Source: Zarea fungicola (Eukaryota; Ascomycota; Sordariomycetes; Hypocreales; Cordycipitaceae). Taken from it: a stretch of DNA of 34,475 nt. Numbering within the stretch: the first letter of the stretch is position 1; each line of letters opens with the position of its first letter. The notes below the pieces were generated by a model that was given only the letters and a program-made list of their open reading frames with translations, was not told where the DNA came from and ran no database searches. Below, piece after piece: positions 1-10,415 of the stretch. Both the position numbers and the translations under genes were made by a program. The stretch lies in the NCBI GenBank assembly GCA_900169235.1, contig FWCC01000149.1, positions 1 to 34,475 of the forward strand. The letters run 5' to 3'.

Positions 1-1000
1 TCTACTCTTGACGATACTTACAAGTGTACTGTTCGATATAACCTGACTTGCTTTAGAGCATACCCCAACTGTGACTTACGTCGATTAAGCCATCGTTACA
101 CTTTCCTGACCCCACTGTAGACTGGTTTGACGACGGCTCCTCAACTCACGATAAGCCCCATGATAAATTCGCGGGAAACCTCGGGTTGCATTTGTATTTG
201 GAGTAGCAGTCAGCAAATAAGACATGTCCACATTTATTGGATATCATGTACATGTCAGTGAAGCAGTCGTAGTAGTGGACTGTTTAGGCGTAGCCGCTGT
301 CACAATGTCCATTGTGTTCCCAAGATTTGCTAGATGCTGCCATGTGGTTTTTTGGCTTCTGCTTGCTTAGAGCAATCGTGGAAATCTTCGGCTTTGTGGA
401 CGCGTGACCGACTAGAATCGTCGTGTCTAGTCCACCATTCCATGTTCATGTTCGAATGCGTTGCGTTCGACGCTTGTAAGTCACCTAATGTGAGCCTGTC
501 TGCAAAGAACAGACAACCCCGCCACATCACCCATAAAATTCCGAGCTCTTAATTATGTGCGATAGGAGTACATAACCGTAATTTTGTAGTACTGCTACTT
601 ATACGATGCACATCTTGAGGGGCACATGAGGTAGGAAATGAGTAACCATGTAGCATTGGCCTTCCAGCCGAACATAGGACAAGGTGATTCAATGAATTAG
701 AATGTCAAATCTATCTATTGCGGGTTACTAAAAGCGGAAAGCTTTAGCCACGACCAATCAAACCGTGTGTAGCAGTACAAAACAGGCATTATCGTCCCGC
801 GTGTAATTGCTGTAGTTGAAAAACACATAGTGTGGAGATTGACGATGTATATACCCCGCCGCACCCATGAATATGTCAGGTTTGCGGATATGCTGCCGCA
901 TTCGTGACCATGCAAATGCTCCAATTTCCGTCACATGAGGACTTGAGCACACCTTGACCAAAGCATATTAAGGATGGGAGATCCTAATGACCACTATCTG
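1..1000. other. No gene recognised; region downstream of the first regulator
   Basis: Only short overlapping ORFs (up to about 72 codons) occur here, none with a recognisable motif or a neighbouring exon that extends it. The right edge is the 3' flank of the minus-strand regulator that stops at 1001. No repeat, tRNA or transposon end was seen. Confidence 0.6.
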
Positions 1001-3299
1001 CTACAGCGTATCGTCAATATAATGCGTATCTCGGAAATACCTCTTGCCACAGTCATCACCAAAGACAGCAACAGAAAATTCTCCAGCTATTTGCCACTTG
1101 TCAGCGGAATCCTCAACGCCGGCAATAGCGAAACGAATGTTGCGGCCCCGAGACTTTTCCTTCAACTGAAACTTGAGAAGCTTTTTCAGCAGACGCCAAG
1201 GTATAGCCTCAGACACAGAAACGTCCGCTTCCTCCACACGCGGTATGAGGCCATACAGGATGGACTTGATTACGTTGCTTCCTTCGGAGAGAAGTGCAGT
1301 CATTAGCAAGGCAGATGGCGGACCTAGTAAGGTAAACCTGTCTCGGTGCCAACTGAGACCACAGAATGTGCTGACGATGGATTTGCCCCAAGTTTCTGAG
1401 ATTGGTGCAAACGCTGAATGGTCAAATGATGCCTTGAGAGATCCACAGATGAGCCGCGAAATAAGGTAAAGGGCAAAGTCGAAACCAACGTCATTGTTTC
1501 GGAAGTTGAACGGAATAATAGTGTCAAATGAGGAGCCGTGCCAGAAGGATTTTGCGGACCCCAGTTCTACTTGTGGCAAGTCTAGAGCTGCCAGTGAGCT
1601 GTGCCACTCATCAAGTAGCCTCTCAAACCGAGTACACTGTTTCAAAATTTCGTCCTTTGATAAGTCATTGGCGAAGAAATTTTTGGCGTGGTAGTGTCGG
1701 TAGTCACATTGGCGCCCAAGAACAGATAATAGCCATGCCGACGCTTGCTCGGATGCGCTCAGGTCAGAGTTTCCGTTTTCCGTCTTAAATGCTGTCTCCA
1801 TAACATATCTACCATGAAGGAGCCACAAATGCGATAGTATATTTCGAATCGCAAGTCGTCTGTCGAGCATACTGAAGCCGTCCTGTAAGTCAACATCGAA
1901 AGCATTCCTACGTGTCGGGAGCGTCTGAAACCGTAAGTCATATAACAACATGCGCCAGGCTTTTATGAATTGGGGATCAAAAGAGATCCAACTATCGCTT
2001 TTCGACAAAAGAGCATTGAGGCCATCAGTGTGGTTTCGGATGCCAATATGGCAGCCACATGCAATCTCGTAATATGCCAGGAGGAGAGCTGCGCCTGCCA
2101 AATGCCTCGTGGCTATATTACCGTGCAACTCCAATTCATGAGTCATTTCTTGCATCGCCATAGAGTACAGTTCTCGAGCCGTCTGTTTTGCCGGCTGTTG
2201 GGTTGACGGTAGCTCATGAATGTCACCAGCTTTGGAAAGCATTAGTTCGACAGCTGAAAGAGCTAGCATGGCGTATTTGAAACATTTGTTGTCCAGATTT
2301 AGATTCTCAAATGCAGCGGGGACGGGAGTCTTGGCCACTACGTGCTCGGTGAAATGACTGGATAGTATACTCTCGACTGACGAGGAGAGAATGCATTCCG
2401 AAACTGGAGCATGCATAGGCAGAGTTTCTGCGGTTGCTAGAGAAGGTATACTTGACACCGTTTGTGGCATGTCCCCAGGGACTTCGAAAGACATGCTCCT
2501 ATCGCTGTGAGCCGTCTCGTCGCTATTGTCCCTGTCTTCGGTACCCGTATTGCCAAGGTGAGGATGTCCGTTTGACGCGGCTAGTATATCGTTCTCACCA
2601 TTGTCACTATTTTCAGACATTGATGGCCGAAAATTGGACCGCTGCGTATCTGTTGTCGACGCCTGAGAGCAACCCTCCAGCAAATATTCGGTACTTTCAA
2701 AAACCACATCAGATAAAGTTGTAGATTCATGATATTGAACAAGGGATGATGTGCTCCCTGGCGTCGAAATATCGTCGGCTGGAAACCGAGTCAGGACTGG
2801 GATGTGGCATGTGCGCAACATGTTTGACTGAAATGGATCACCGGATTCCGGTATAATACGCTCAGTTGATTCATTCGAAATTGGTGAGTGCAGCGGCAAT
2901 TGTTGGCTTATTGTCGGGTTGCTGATGGTCTCTTGGGCCGATCTGGGTAGTATCTCGTCGGCCTTGGACCCCCGGCGCTGGGCATCCTCGCGACGTATAG
3001 AAGCCCAACGGGCGCTTTCGAACCTTTTCGATGCATCCGCAGTAATTTTGGAAACATCCTTAAACAATAACGATGACCGGTAGCCACTGCAGCGGACACC
3101 TCGTCGGCTACATGCTTGGCATTCCGGTCGTGTCTCATCGCACTGACAGCGAAGTTTAGCCACGAGATGGAGTCAACTATTCAAGGTGAGCCATGCTGGT
3201 TACCTTTTGTCTTTTGGCTTTGCAGTTCTGGCAGCCTGTACGCTTTCGAACTATTGGAGTCTTTCCTGCCCGTTGTGCTGGCGGAGCAACCATTGTCAT
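1001..3299 (-). CDS. Zn(II)2Cys6 transcription factor, divergent to the OPT transporter
   Basis: Probable nuclear DNA-binding regulator of 745 residues. Seen: two exons on the minus strand, 3299-3204 and 3142-1001, separated by a 61-nt intron (3203-3143; donor GTAACC, branch-like GCTAAAC, acceptor GTCAG, phase 0). The join restores a complete zinc cluster, C23-x2-C26-x6-C33-x6-C40-x2-C43-x6-C50. Without exon 1 the first two cysteines are lost, so the single long ORF starting at 3163 is not the true start. The ATG at 3299 is preceded directly by an in-frame stop; a second ATG lies two codons later. A basic run follows the cluster, then a long Ser/Thr-rich linker, then a helical C-terminal half typical of fungal regulators of this class. 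Its ATG faces the transporter ATG across 958 bp, which suggests, by inference, local control. Target genes and ligand cannot be read from the sequence. Confidence 0.9.
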
Positions 3300-3879
3300 T
3301 TACTTCAGCTCGGTAGTGACTGCCCTGTAGATTTGTGTCAGTACAATTGCCACAATTGCCAGGAATCCTCCCGCCAGAGTCTTGTCGTGCTCCACGACCG
3401 GGTTGACGTCAGCGCAGTGCTATCCACGGCTTTCAGCGGCGACAATCGCGGGGCACGCAGGATGGCATGGAGTAGCCTATTACGAGTCAGCTGATAAGAC
3501 TGCAGTCAGAAAGGCTATTCTGTGGAGCCTGGCATTCCGTCGTATGGGGTGCATGGGACTAGAACATGAGATTGGGAGATGCGTATTTGTCACGGCGATA
3601 GATAATTTATTGCACGGAAGCAGTTGATCAAGGGTAAAATAAGCTGTCTCTGGGTTTACTGGGCCTGGGGCTATGGGGCTGCTGCTTGCTTCAGCATCTT
3701 GATCCCGGCAGATTGCAGCCGAGGTCATAGCGTCCCCCCTCGAGCATGTCCAAGACTGTAAACCCATATTCACTAGTTTTATGGAGAGTCTCCCGTATTG
3801 ATTTGTAGCGGGGAATGGCGAGACAGGCGAGAGATACCCCCTTCTCGCTTTGTTGTCCTAAACAGGAAATGTTTTGCGG

Positions 3880-3900
3880 CTTTCGGGTTTGCCCCGAAAG
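3880..3900. promoter_or_regulatory. Perfect 8-bp inverted repeat with 5-nt loop in divergent promoter
   Basis: CTTTCGGG at 3880-3887 is the exact reverse complement of CCCGAAAG at 3893-3900, with TTTGC between. Flanking GGC/GCC bases could extend the stem imperfectly. It may be a protein-binding site or a structured leader element. Function is inferred only from its position. Confidence 0.4.
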
Positions 3901-4003
3901 AGCCATTACCAAACTTCAGGCGAGGGTTTTCTCTATCAAAACCGCATGATAACATAGTTTTATGAATTCCTGCGGATCTAGGCCCAGTTCTGTCAGTCGA
4001 TTC

Positions 4004-4013
4004 CGGGGCCCCG
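4004..4013. promoter_or_regulatory. CGGGGCCCCG palindrome, candidate zinc-cluster operator
   Basis: A perfect 10-bp palindrome made of inverted CGG triplets separated by 4 bp. Zn2Cys6 dimers characteristically contact paired CGG triplets. It lies 244 bp upstream of the transporter ATG and 704 bp upstream of the regulator ATG, so it could serve either gene. Binding is inferred. Confidence 0.4.
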
Positions 4014-4141
4014 CAGTCAAGAGCACTCTTCCCATCCCCCGCATTCTGCCTCAATGTTGTCGCGACCAACTCCTTGGTGGAGTACTCCGGCAGTTTGGCA
4101 ACAACCTTGTAATCTACTCTACCTACATAGTAGATTCGGTG

Positions 4142-4149
4142 TATAAATA
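4142..4149 (+). promoter_or_regulatory. TATA-like element of the OPT transporter
   Basis: TATAAATA lies 116 bp upstream of the transporter ATG at 4258, a plausible distance for a fungal core promoter with a short leader. Confidence 0.45.
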
Positions 4150-4257
4150 TGTCAGGAAGCGGAGTCAATTTCGCTTGTTTCTATTTGCGATATAGTGGGC
4201 ATATTACTCACAAGGAAGCCGCTCGTCTACCCAACGCTAATTTGAATCACGACAAAG

Positions 4258-6653
4258 ATGGAAACCCCTCATGTCACGTCTGCGAAAGGGGACGCCGGAC
4301 CCGAAAAGGTCGAACCGATTGAAAAAGTAGTTGAAACAACATCGCAAAATGCCAGCTTTGGTATAGAATTCTCAGAAAAGTTCGCCTCGATGGAGGTACA
4401 TGCCGATCCTGATCCGTTCCAGCCCCTCCCCGGGGTTGTCGTGTATCAGGGGGAGCGCATCTTGACCATCCGCGCAGTCGTGACGGGCGCAATTTTGGGT
4501 TCCGTGATTGCTTGTTCAAACATGTATCTGGGTGAGTCGAGAAATATTCTCTAATGGCTTTCAATATAAAAGGAATTCAGCTGTTCTAATTTGAGTTTTC
4601 GTCTTAGGCTTGAAAACAGGATTTGGTGCTGATGGCGCACTATTCTCCTCCATCTTTGGCTATGGCGTTATTAAAATGTTGGAAATCTCCAAGGTGATAA
4701 GCGCTCAGCCCTTCTTTCCCAATGTGGTTGAATCCTGACGCGAGCATGTCTTCTGACGACCAATAGGTGCCTTTTATGTCGGGGCCATTTGGACCTCATG
4801 AAAACAACATCATCCAGTCAACCGCCCTAGGTTGTATAGGCATTGTGTTTATGTACATATCTGGTATCCCAGCTATGTATCAACTCAAGTTGCTAAACCC
4901 TTCCATCGGCGCGGATTACTGGCGACTTGTGTGTTTCACTCTTGTTGCCGGGACCTGGGCTCTGGGATTTACGGTTGCTCTGAGGAAAATGTTTATCCTT
5001 CAACTTGGTCGTCAACTGAGCCTCTATTTCCCCATTGGTACAGCGGCAGCTGTAACTATCCAAACACTTCATTCCTCCACAGGGGGAGAAAACCATGCTC
5101 GAGACAATTTACGAGCCATGGCTATTGTTTTCTCCTCCTCGTCTGTTTGGTCAGTCGCGACTTCATACGCTCCGGGCATTTTATACACGTGGAATCCCTT
5201 CTGGTGGTTCTACAAATGGGGAGGTAAAGGTGCAATTGCCGCGGTCAACTGGGGTTGGCTCTCTTGGTCCTGGTCCCCTTCACTGATTGGCATGGGGATG
5301 CTGATAGATCTAAACGCATCCCTGTCATATTTGGGCGGTACCGTTTTTGCATGGGCTATTGTTGGCCCAATCACCGTCAAGACTGGTGCCACGGCCGGCC
5401 TAGCTTATAACAAGAAATACCCGGACCTGATTACATACAATGCCTTTGATCCTCGGTCATTTGCCACAAAGCCATCGCCCCGGTACTGGCTCCTCTTTCC
5501 CGCAGTGTTCATGATGCTGGCTGTGTCACTCACAACCATTGCACTTCAGTCGAAGAATTTTCTTCGCCAAATTCAATACGGCATCTCAAACTTGAGGAAT
5601 CTATATCGCGGACGGCGTGGCGGAGATCAGACATCTCCTGACACTGCGGCTGCCGGGTCACTACAAACACCGAGCCCTGCAGATAGCGACGAATGGATCG
5701 CCGACCCTGTCCCAAAAGAATACCAAGTCCGATGGTGGGAATGGACATCCGTGACGGCAGCGTCTACTGTCGTAGCCCTGGCGGGATTAAAGTTCACATT
5801 TGGATTTTCTATTGGGATAAACATTCTGAGTATGGTGCTCGGCTTCATCTGGGCCTTTATAGTGATTCAGGTGCTCGGGGCGGCTGGCACGACTCCCATT
5901 TCCACAATAGCAAAGGGATCACAGTTCATCACCGGAGCTATTCTTCGCGACCAGGTATCCAAGATTGGGTTGGCGCAGGCCTCTATCGATAATTTGTCGG
6001 CGGCATCCTTATCAGCCGGGGCCGCCCAGCAAGCGGCGGAGCTGGTACAAGATTTCCGCACAGGCTTCCTGCTTGGCACGCCGGCAAGACAACAATGGTA
6101 CGCGCAGTTGTTGGGTACGCTCGTTGCTGTATTTCTGTCACCTGGAATTTTTGTGCTATTTGGCAGAGCATTTCCGTGCATTCTTGACAGCACAATAACA
6201 ACTTGCCCATTTGCGACCCCTGCGGTCAGCTCATGGCGAGTTGTTACCACTGCCATTCTATCGCCGAAGTTCCCGATATCTACTTCAAGCTGGATCTTTA
6301 GTATCGTCCTTTCGGTGTTTGGAAGCGCCACCGTCATCTTGAGGTGGTGGCTCAATCGCCATCAAGATCGAGCCAAATGGACCAAATTTGTTCCAAACAT
6401 GTCGCTCGTCGGTCTTGCCATGACTATCCCCGGCTCAACCAGCACTCTTACCTGCGCAATTGGTTCTGTTGGTGCTCATATCTGGAAAAGGCGTGCTCGG
6501 AAGTCGTATGACAAATACATGTATGCAATTGCGGCAGGAGGTGTTGCCGGTGAGGGAATCGGATATGTCATAATTAGCATTCTGCAGATTACTGCTGTCG
6601 CCGGTCCGACATATTTTGGCACAAAGCTTGGGTGCGTAGCTGAGACTTGCTGA
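4258..6653 (+). CDS. OPT-superfamily oligopeptide/metal-chelate transporter
   Basis: Polytopic membrane transporter of 748 residues; OPT proteins import small peptides or, in the YSL-like branch, metal-ligand complexes with protons. Three exons: 4258-4531, 4608-4693 and 4767-6653. The introns (76 and 73 nt) have donors GTGAGT and GTGATA and acceptors TTAG and ATAG, and phases agree. The start has a favourable AAAG-ATG-G context. After a soluble N-terminus of about 70 residues, many hydrophobic segments alternate with loops. Seen motifs include NMYLGLKTGFG where exons 1 and 2 join, ENNIIQSTA after the second intron, NPFWWFYKWG, and a C-terminal GPTYFGTKLGC resembling the conserved end of the family. 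A hydrophilic loop of about 45 residues (near 395-440) splits the protein in two. The ENN...QSTA signature suggests the YSL-like rather than the PT branch (inference). Substrate is unknown. The divergent zinc-cluster gene may regulate it. Confidence 0.9.
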
Positions 6654-7530
6654 TCTAAGCAGCGTAGTTCAAGCAAGCCTTTCTACTGTTGCAGCGAAGG
6701 GGTGCATGATTTATTCCAGTCTAGGTGACAGGGTTGGAAGAAAACGCAAGCTGAAAGAAATTGGATTACTTGAGGCGCTGAAGCTGTGTGAGCGGGGAAG
6801 CTGTGAGTTCGTATAAAATAATTGCTCTCAAAACGAAACATGGGTCAGGAGCTTTATGAACCAAACAATAGCATATGGTCGGCGGCAAGATGAAATCAAT
6901 GGATCTTCAACGCTTTGGTACTCGCCGCAAGCATGTTCACTCTAGCCATATATTTTGCGTATCGAGACAAAGCTCGACTTCGAACCTTTCCTTGCCGAAG
7001 TTGATGTGGCTGACGAGCGATTCACGAGTGACTTTGAAGCTTTCAATCCCAAAACGAGATGCCAGTTCTTGAAATGAACGCCGAAGTAACGCTTCCGTTG
7101 CGGCTCTGGCCACTGACTGAACAAGCTGGATCATGTCATCGGATGCTGGCTCGAGGATGGAAACGACTGCGAATTGATAACGAGTCAAGGTACATTCACT
7201 CAACGCTGGATCACCACGGATTTCGTACGGCTATCTAACCAAGCTGCGCAAGCGCTCATTGAACCCCTTGTCAGACATCGGTCAACTAACGCTGGCCTGA
7301 CTATGGGATTCACCGACTCAAATGGCAGAAGTCATAATGTTGACTGCGAGGTTTATAGTACGGGCATGCTTATGTTTCTGTTGCAGGGGCCGCCCAGAAC
7401 ACTTATCAAGCTTTCACTGATGCAGCTGTACTGGCTTATGAGGGATATATTGGATTTTTTCACGCTACGAGACGTCTATTTTGGCAATGCGGTGGCAGTC
7501 TCTATTGCTGTTAATGTTTTGAACTAGACT
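6654..7530. other. Unresolved ORF cluster, possible small gene or gene relic
   Basis: On the plus strand an open frame from just after a stop near 7119 to 7527 reads like real protein. It contains GCWLEDGNDC, then WITTDFVRLSNQAAQALI, CEVYSTGMLM and LRDVYFGNAVAV. The pattern recalls small, possibly secreted fungal hypothetical proteins, but no start codon or first exon joins it cleanly. Upstream, a 43-codon plus-strand stretch and a protein-like 88-codon minus-strand ORF (6937-7203) compete. It may be one small intron-containing gene, a decayed gene, or chance. I cannot settle exons or strand. Confidence 0.3.
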
Positions 7531-9930
7531 AAGTTAACCTTCTTTTCGTCAGCAAGGAACTCCACACTTATGGGACAGGTGGCGAAGTGCTTCTTGCTTA
7601 GCGCTTAGTAGTCAGTTGCAAGATAGATGCATGTATGTCCGAACGGAAATGATACTTAACTGCGGGGGGTAGTTCTGCCAAGAGTACAGTACAGGTTTCG
7701 TTTAACAAATTAGATTATTAAAATGCTACTATAGGGACGCAAGTAAGGAGCGGAGTTGCCCAATAATTTTCCTTCATTGGCCAATGACCTAATTTGATGA
7801 ATCGCTGAAACTTGATTAATCCCAGGCTCGGATTCGGATTCAATGAATCCCTAATTAATCACACGGATTAATTACATGTCTGCTTCCGACAATAATAGAG
7901 CAAACTTGCTCAGCATTTCATTTATCATTAAACGGTCATCTATTAATACACGACCGACATTGTAAAAGAAGACCTGTGACATGGCCGCGCACGGACTGTA
8001 AAAGGCAAGTACATGTGCTCCCAGGCAATAATTATAGGCAGGCCCGTAACATTGATTTGTGCTGGTGACGACTGCGGAGCTGATTCAAATAATCAGATAT
8101 CTAAATAAACCTAGGCCTCGCGATTTGATTTGATTTGGTTAGATTTGGATTTTATTTATTTCTTTTGCAAGTCTGCCCCTGGGGAACACGCTGGCAGCCT
8201 ATCAGCATTGCAACCTTATTATACCAGGAACTACACTTCCGGTTTTCAGCCAACTTGTTCAGCTGTGCAAGTCGACGCCACCGACTCTTGCTGCTCTGAA
8301 GTGGGCCAAGAAGACGGCTTGGACGGCTTCCGGGTGATTGTCAGCGCCAGTCCGGTGAGAAACGGCCCCCAACCCGAGTGCAATAGTCCAAAAGCGTTGG
8401 CAGTGGCTTGTAACAAGGGAGCTCGGATGACAACTGTCCGCGCCTGGTTGCAAAGAGCTGAGAGATCTCCATCAGAGTGCTCGAGATTTTACGGTGATGT
8501 CATGATTTTCTGCACGATTTCAGGATGCGCGAGCAGCTTTAGAATAGTGCAAGACTCTCGAGCACCGATATAAGGTGGCAATATAGAATGCAAGGGCTTT
8601 CGACAATTTCTGGCTTTCTGACAGCACCATAATCCATCATCTGTCCAAATTGCGGCCACGCATCGGCTTTCGCTACGGCACTTGTACTCGTCCTGTCTCC
8701 GCAGACATTTGTGCTAAATTCCCTTCTCTCAGCCGTACATTTTGTGGCTACTGCCGGAGATCTGCGGTAACGCCACATCAGGCAGTGACGGCTAACTCAA
8801 CCCAGGCAGCGATGGTCCGAATTTGAGGAGGATCATCCCAAAGCAACCTTTCGGCATTTTCCGTCCAAAAAAGAGTGCCATGCTCGTTCAATTGATTCGC
8901 TTCAGGTACAGCGGCAATAACGTCATAGACTCGATAGGTGCATCTCTCACCTGCCCAATCTTAGACTAAAGTTCTGAATGTTCTTCGTCCACCTTCCCTT
9001 TCCGTGCGTTCACTAAGGCTGCAACACGTTATACTATCCAACTATACAGAGTTCCATTTCTGATATAGTTCAAGTCTGCGAATAATCCTTGTCTTTGGGT
9101 AGTGGATCTGTAACTCGAAAAATACGTGTACCTCAAACCCAATGCACAACTTCCCCATAGCTGAGTTCCGCTAGTTTAAAGCAGTGCTATGGCCATGAGC
9201 TTTGCAAAATATCGTGTCAACGTCTTTACAGACTCGAAGGGATACTTCTCCATCGGCCGGCAGCTGCGAATCAAGATGCATCTAGCCTCGTGACGGCCCG
9301 CTCGGTGAAGCCAGGTCAATATGAGATTGGCAGGCGGCGAACACGAATATAATGACATGATATCTACGTAAGATAAAAGCCTAGTTCTTAGATAGTGCGC
9401 GCTAGGCGCGCTGGAATTATTTTTTTTAGCACTGAGGCTTTTAAAGCTCCGCGATGCAGCCGTTTTGGTGTGGATGTAACGTGGCTGCATTTAGATCGAC
9501 TACGGCTGAATACTCGGCTTGATGCAGTGCCTTGGCTAGAAATGGACTGTAGCTTCCGGTCAGCAAGTTTTTCTCCTTTAATTTCTTTTCGAGAGCCTGT
9601 GGTAGAGCCACGGTGACAGGAGCAGCAGCATCTCGCCAGTGGCAATTCATCTGCCACGTCACTCATCCATCTTGACAAGCTGGGCTTCTCGTATTCTCAA
9701 GCTTGGGTGTTTTTTTTTGTATTTTCTTGTCCCGTAAGCTTCATTAGTAGCCTTTGTTGATCAATCTGGGCATGTAAATCTGGCTCGTAAGCCGTGATAC
9801 TAGCTAACGGCATTGAAAGTCAAGACTCTCTGCCTGCATAGAGCCACTCTGAAGATCACCGATCATTTCCGATTTCAACCTCGGCAGTTGTTTTCTACAA
9901 CAGTGATTGAATGGAATATTCAATTTCTCA
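7531..9930. other. Gene-poor region; AT-rich with a GGATT motif cluster
   Basis: No convincing gene. 7700-8170 is AT-rich and includes six GGATT-type sites (7816-7871) and a GATTT-rich run near 8120-8150. ORFs at 8130-8573 (plus) and at 8259-8453 and 8539-8778 (minus) show no motif or splice partner. The remainder is unremarkable up to the hydrophobin promoter. Confidence 0.5.
7816..7871. repeat. Cluster of six GGATT-type motifs with a small palindrome
   Basis: TTAATCC (7816), GGATTC (7830), GGATTC (7836), GAATCC (7845), TTAATC (7855) and GGATTAA (7865) occur within 56 bp. The second and third GGATTC-type sites form a perfect inverted repeat with a 3-nt spacer (7836-7841 / 7845-7850). TAATCC is a known homeodomain-type core; any binding here is inference. 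Confidence 0.4.
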
Positions 9931-9943
9931 ATAACAAAACAAG

Positions 9944-9950
9944 TATATAA
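9944..9950 (+). promoter_or_regulatory. TATA box of the hydrophobin gene
   Basis: TATATAA lies 118 bp upstream of the hydrophobin ATG. It is followed by a C/T-rich, A-rich leader without an intervening ATG that would compete in frame, as is common for highly expressed fungal genes. Confidence 0.5.
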
Positions 9951-10067
9951 AGCTACATTGTCACCCACCTCAACATCAATCATAATCATACCTCACACCA
10001 GCCTCTACTTCTCCATTAATCTTTCAAATCACCAAGTCCTTCAAATATCTTCTTGATAACCTTCAAC

Positions 10068-10415
10068 ATGAAGTTCTCGCTTGCTACTATCACCCTTGTT
10101 GCAGTTGCGGCTGCTGCTCCTAACGGCGGCGGTGGAGGCAATCCCCCTTCTGGCGGTACCTGCAACATTAATGGCAGTAACAATGGAAAGGTAGTCTGCT
10201 GCAACTCTGCCATCCCGATCATTGGCCAACTCCTTTGCAACGTTCTTGCCATTGGAAACACTTGCAATTCTGGCCAGTCGGTGTACTGCTGCAAGACTGA
10301 CGCTGCTGTAAGTTATCGTGTTGAGTTCCAAGGCATCCTCCCGCAGAGTACTAATCGTGTTTGCTAGGGTGGTCTTATTAATGTCAGCCTGCTCAATTGC
10401 CTCAACCTCCTCTAG
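10068..10415 (+). CDS. Hydrophobin, small secreted eight-cysteine surface protein
   Basis: Hydrophobins self-assemble at air-water boundaries and coat hyphae and spores. Two exons, 10068-10307 and 10368-10415, with a 60-nt intron (donor GTAAGT, branch-like CTAAT, acceptor CTAG, phase 0), give 95 residues. The start is the ATG at 10068 (CAACATGA context). Seen: a signal peptide of about 17 residues ending in an alanine run, a Gly/Pro-rich stretch, and the eight cysteines in hydrophobin order: C32, C44-C45, C57, C66, C74-C75, C91. Exon 2 supplies C91 and the short tail LNLL. Spacing is C-x11-CC-x11-C-x8-C-x7-CC-x15-C-x4. The 11-residue gap after the first CC pair is class II-like, while the long gap before the last Cys is class I-like. 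The protein is short for class I. It stands alone, with no neighbour pointing to a pathway. Confidence 0.9.

Larger units (their letters stand above)
3300..4257. promoter_or_regulatory. Shared divergent promoter region, regulator and OPT transporter
   Basis: This 958-bp interval separates two start codons facing away from each other. It contains an 8-bp perfect inverted repeat (3880-3887 / 3893-3900), a perfect palindrome with CGG/CCG ends (4004-4013), and a TATA-like element 116 bp upstream of the transporter ATG. ORFs here, such as 3779-4168 on the minus strand, lack recognisable motifs and were not called. Confidence 0.6.

Noticed and set aside
3779..4168. 129-codon minus-strand ORF in the divergent promoter
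   Set aside because: No motif, and it would occupy the core promoter of the transporter.
8130..8778. Overlapping ORFs on both strands, possible decayed gene
   Set aside because: Fragments look weakly protein-like, but there is no domain, no start and no consistent splice model.
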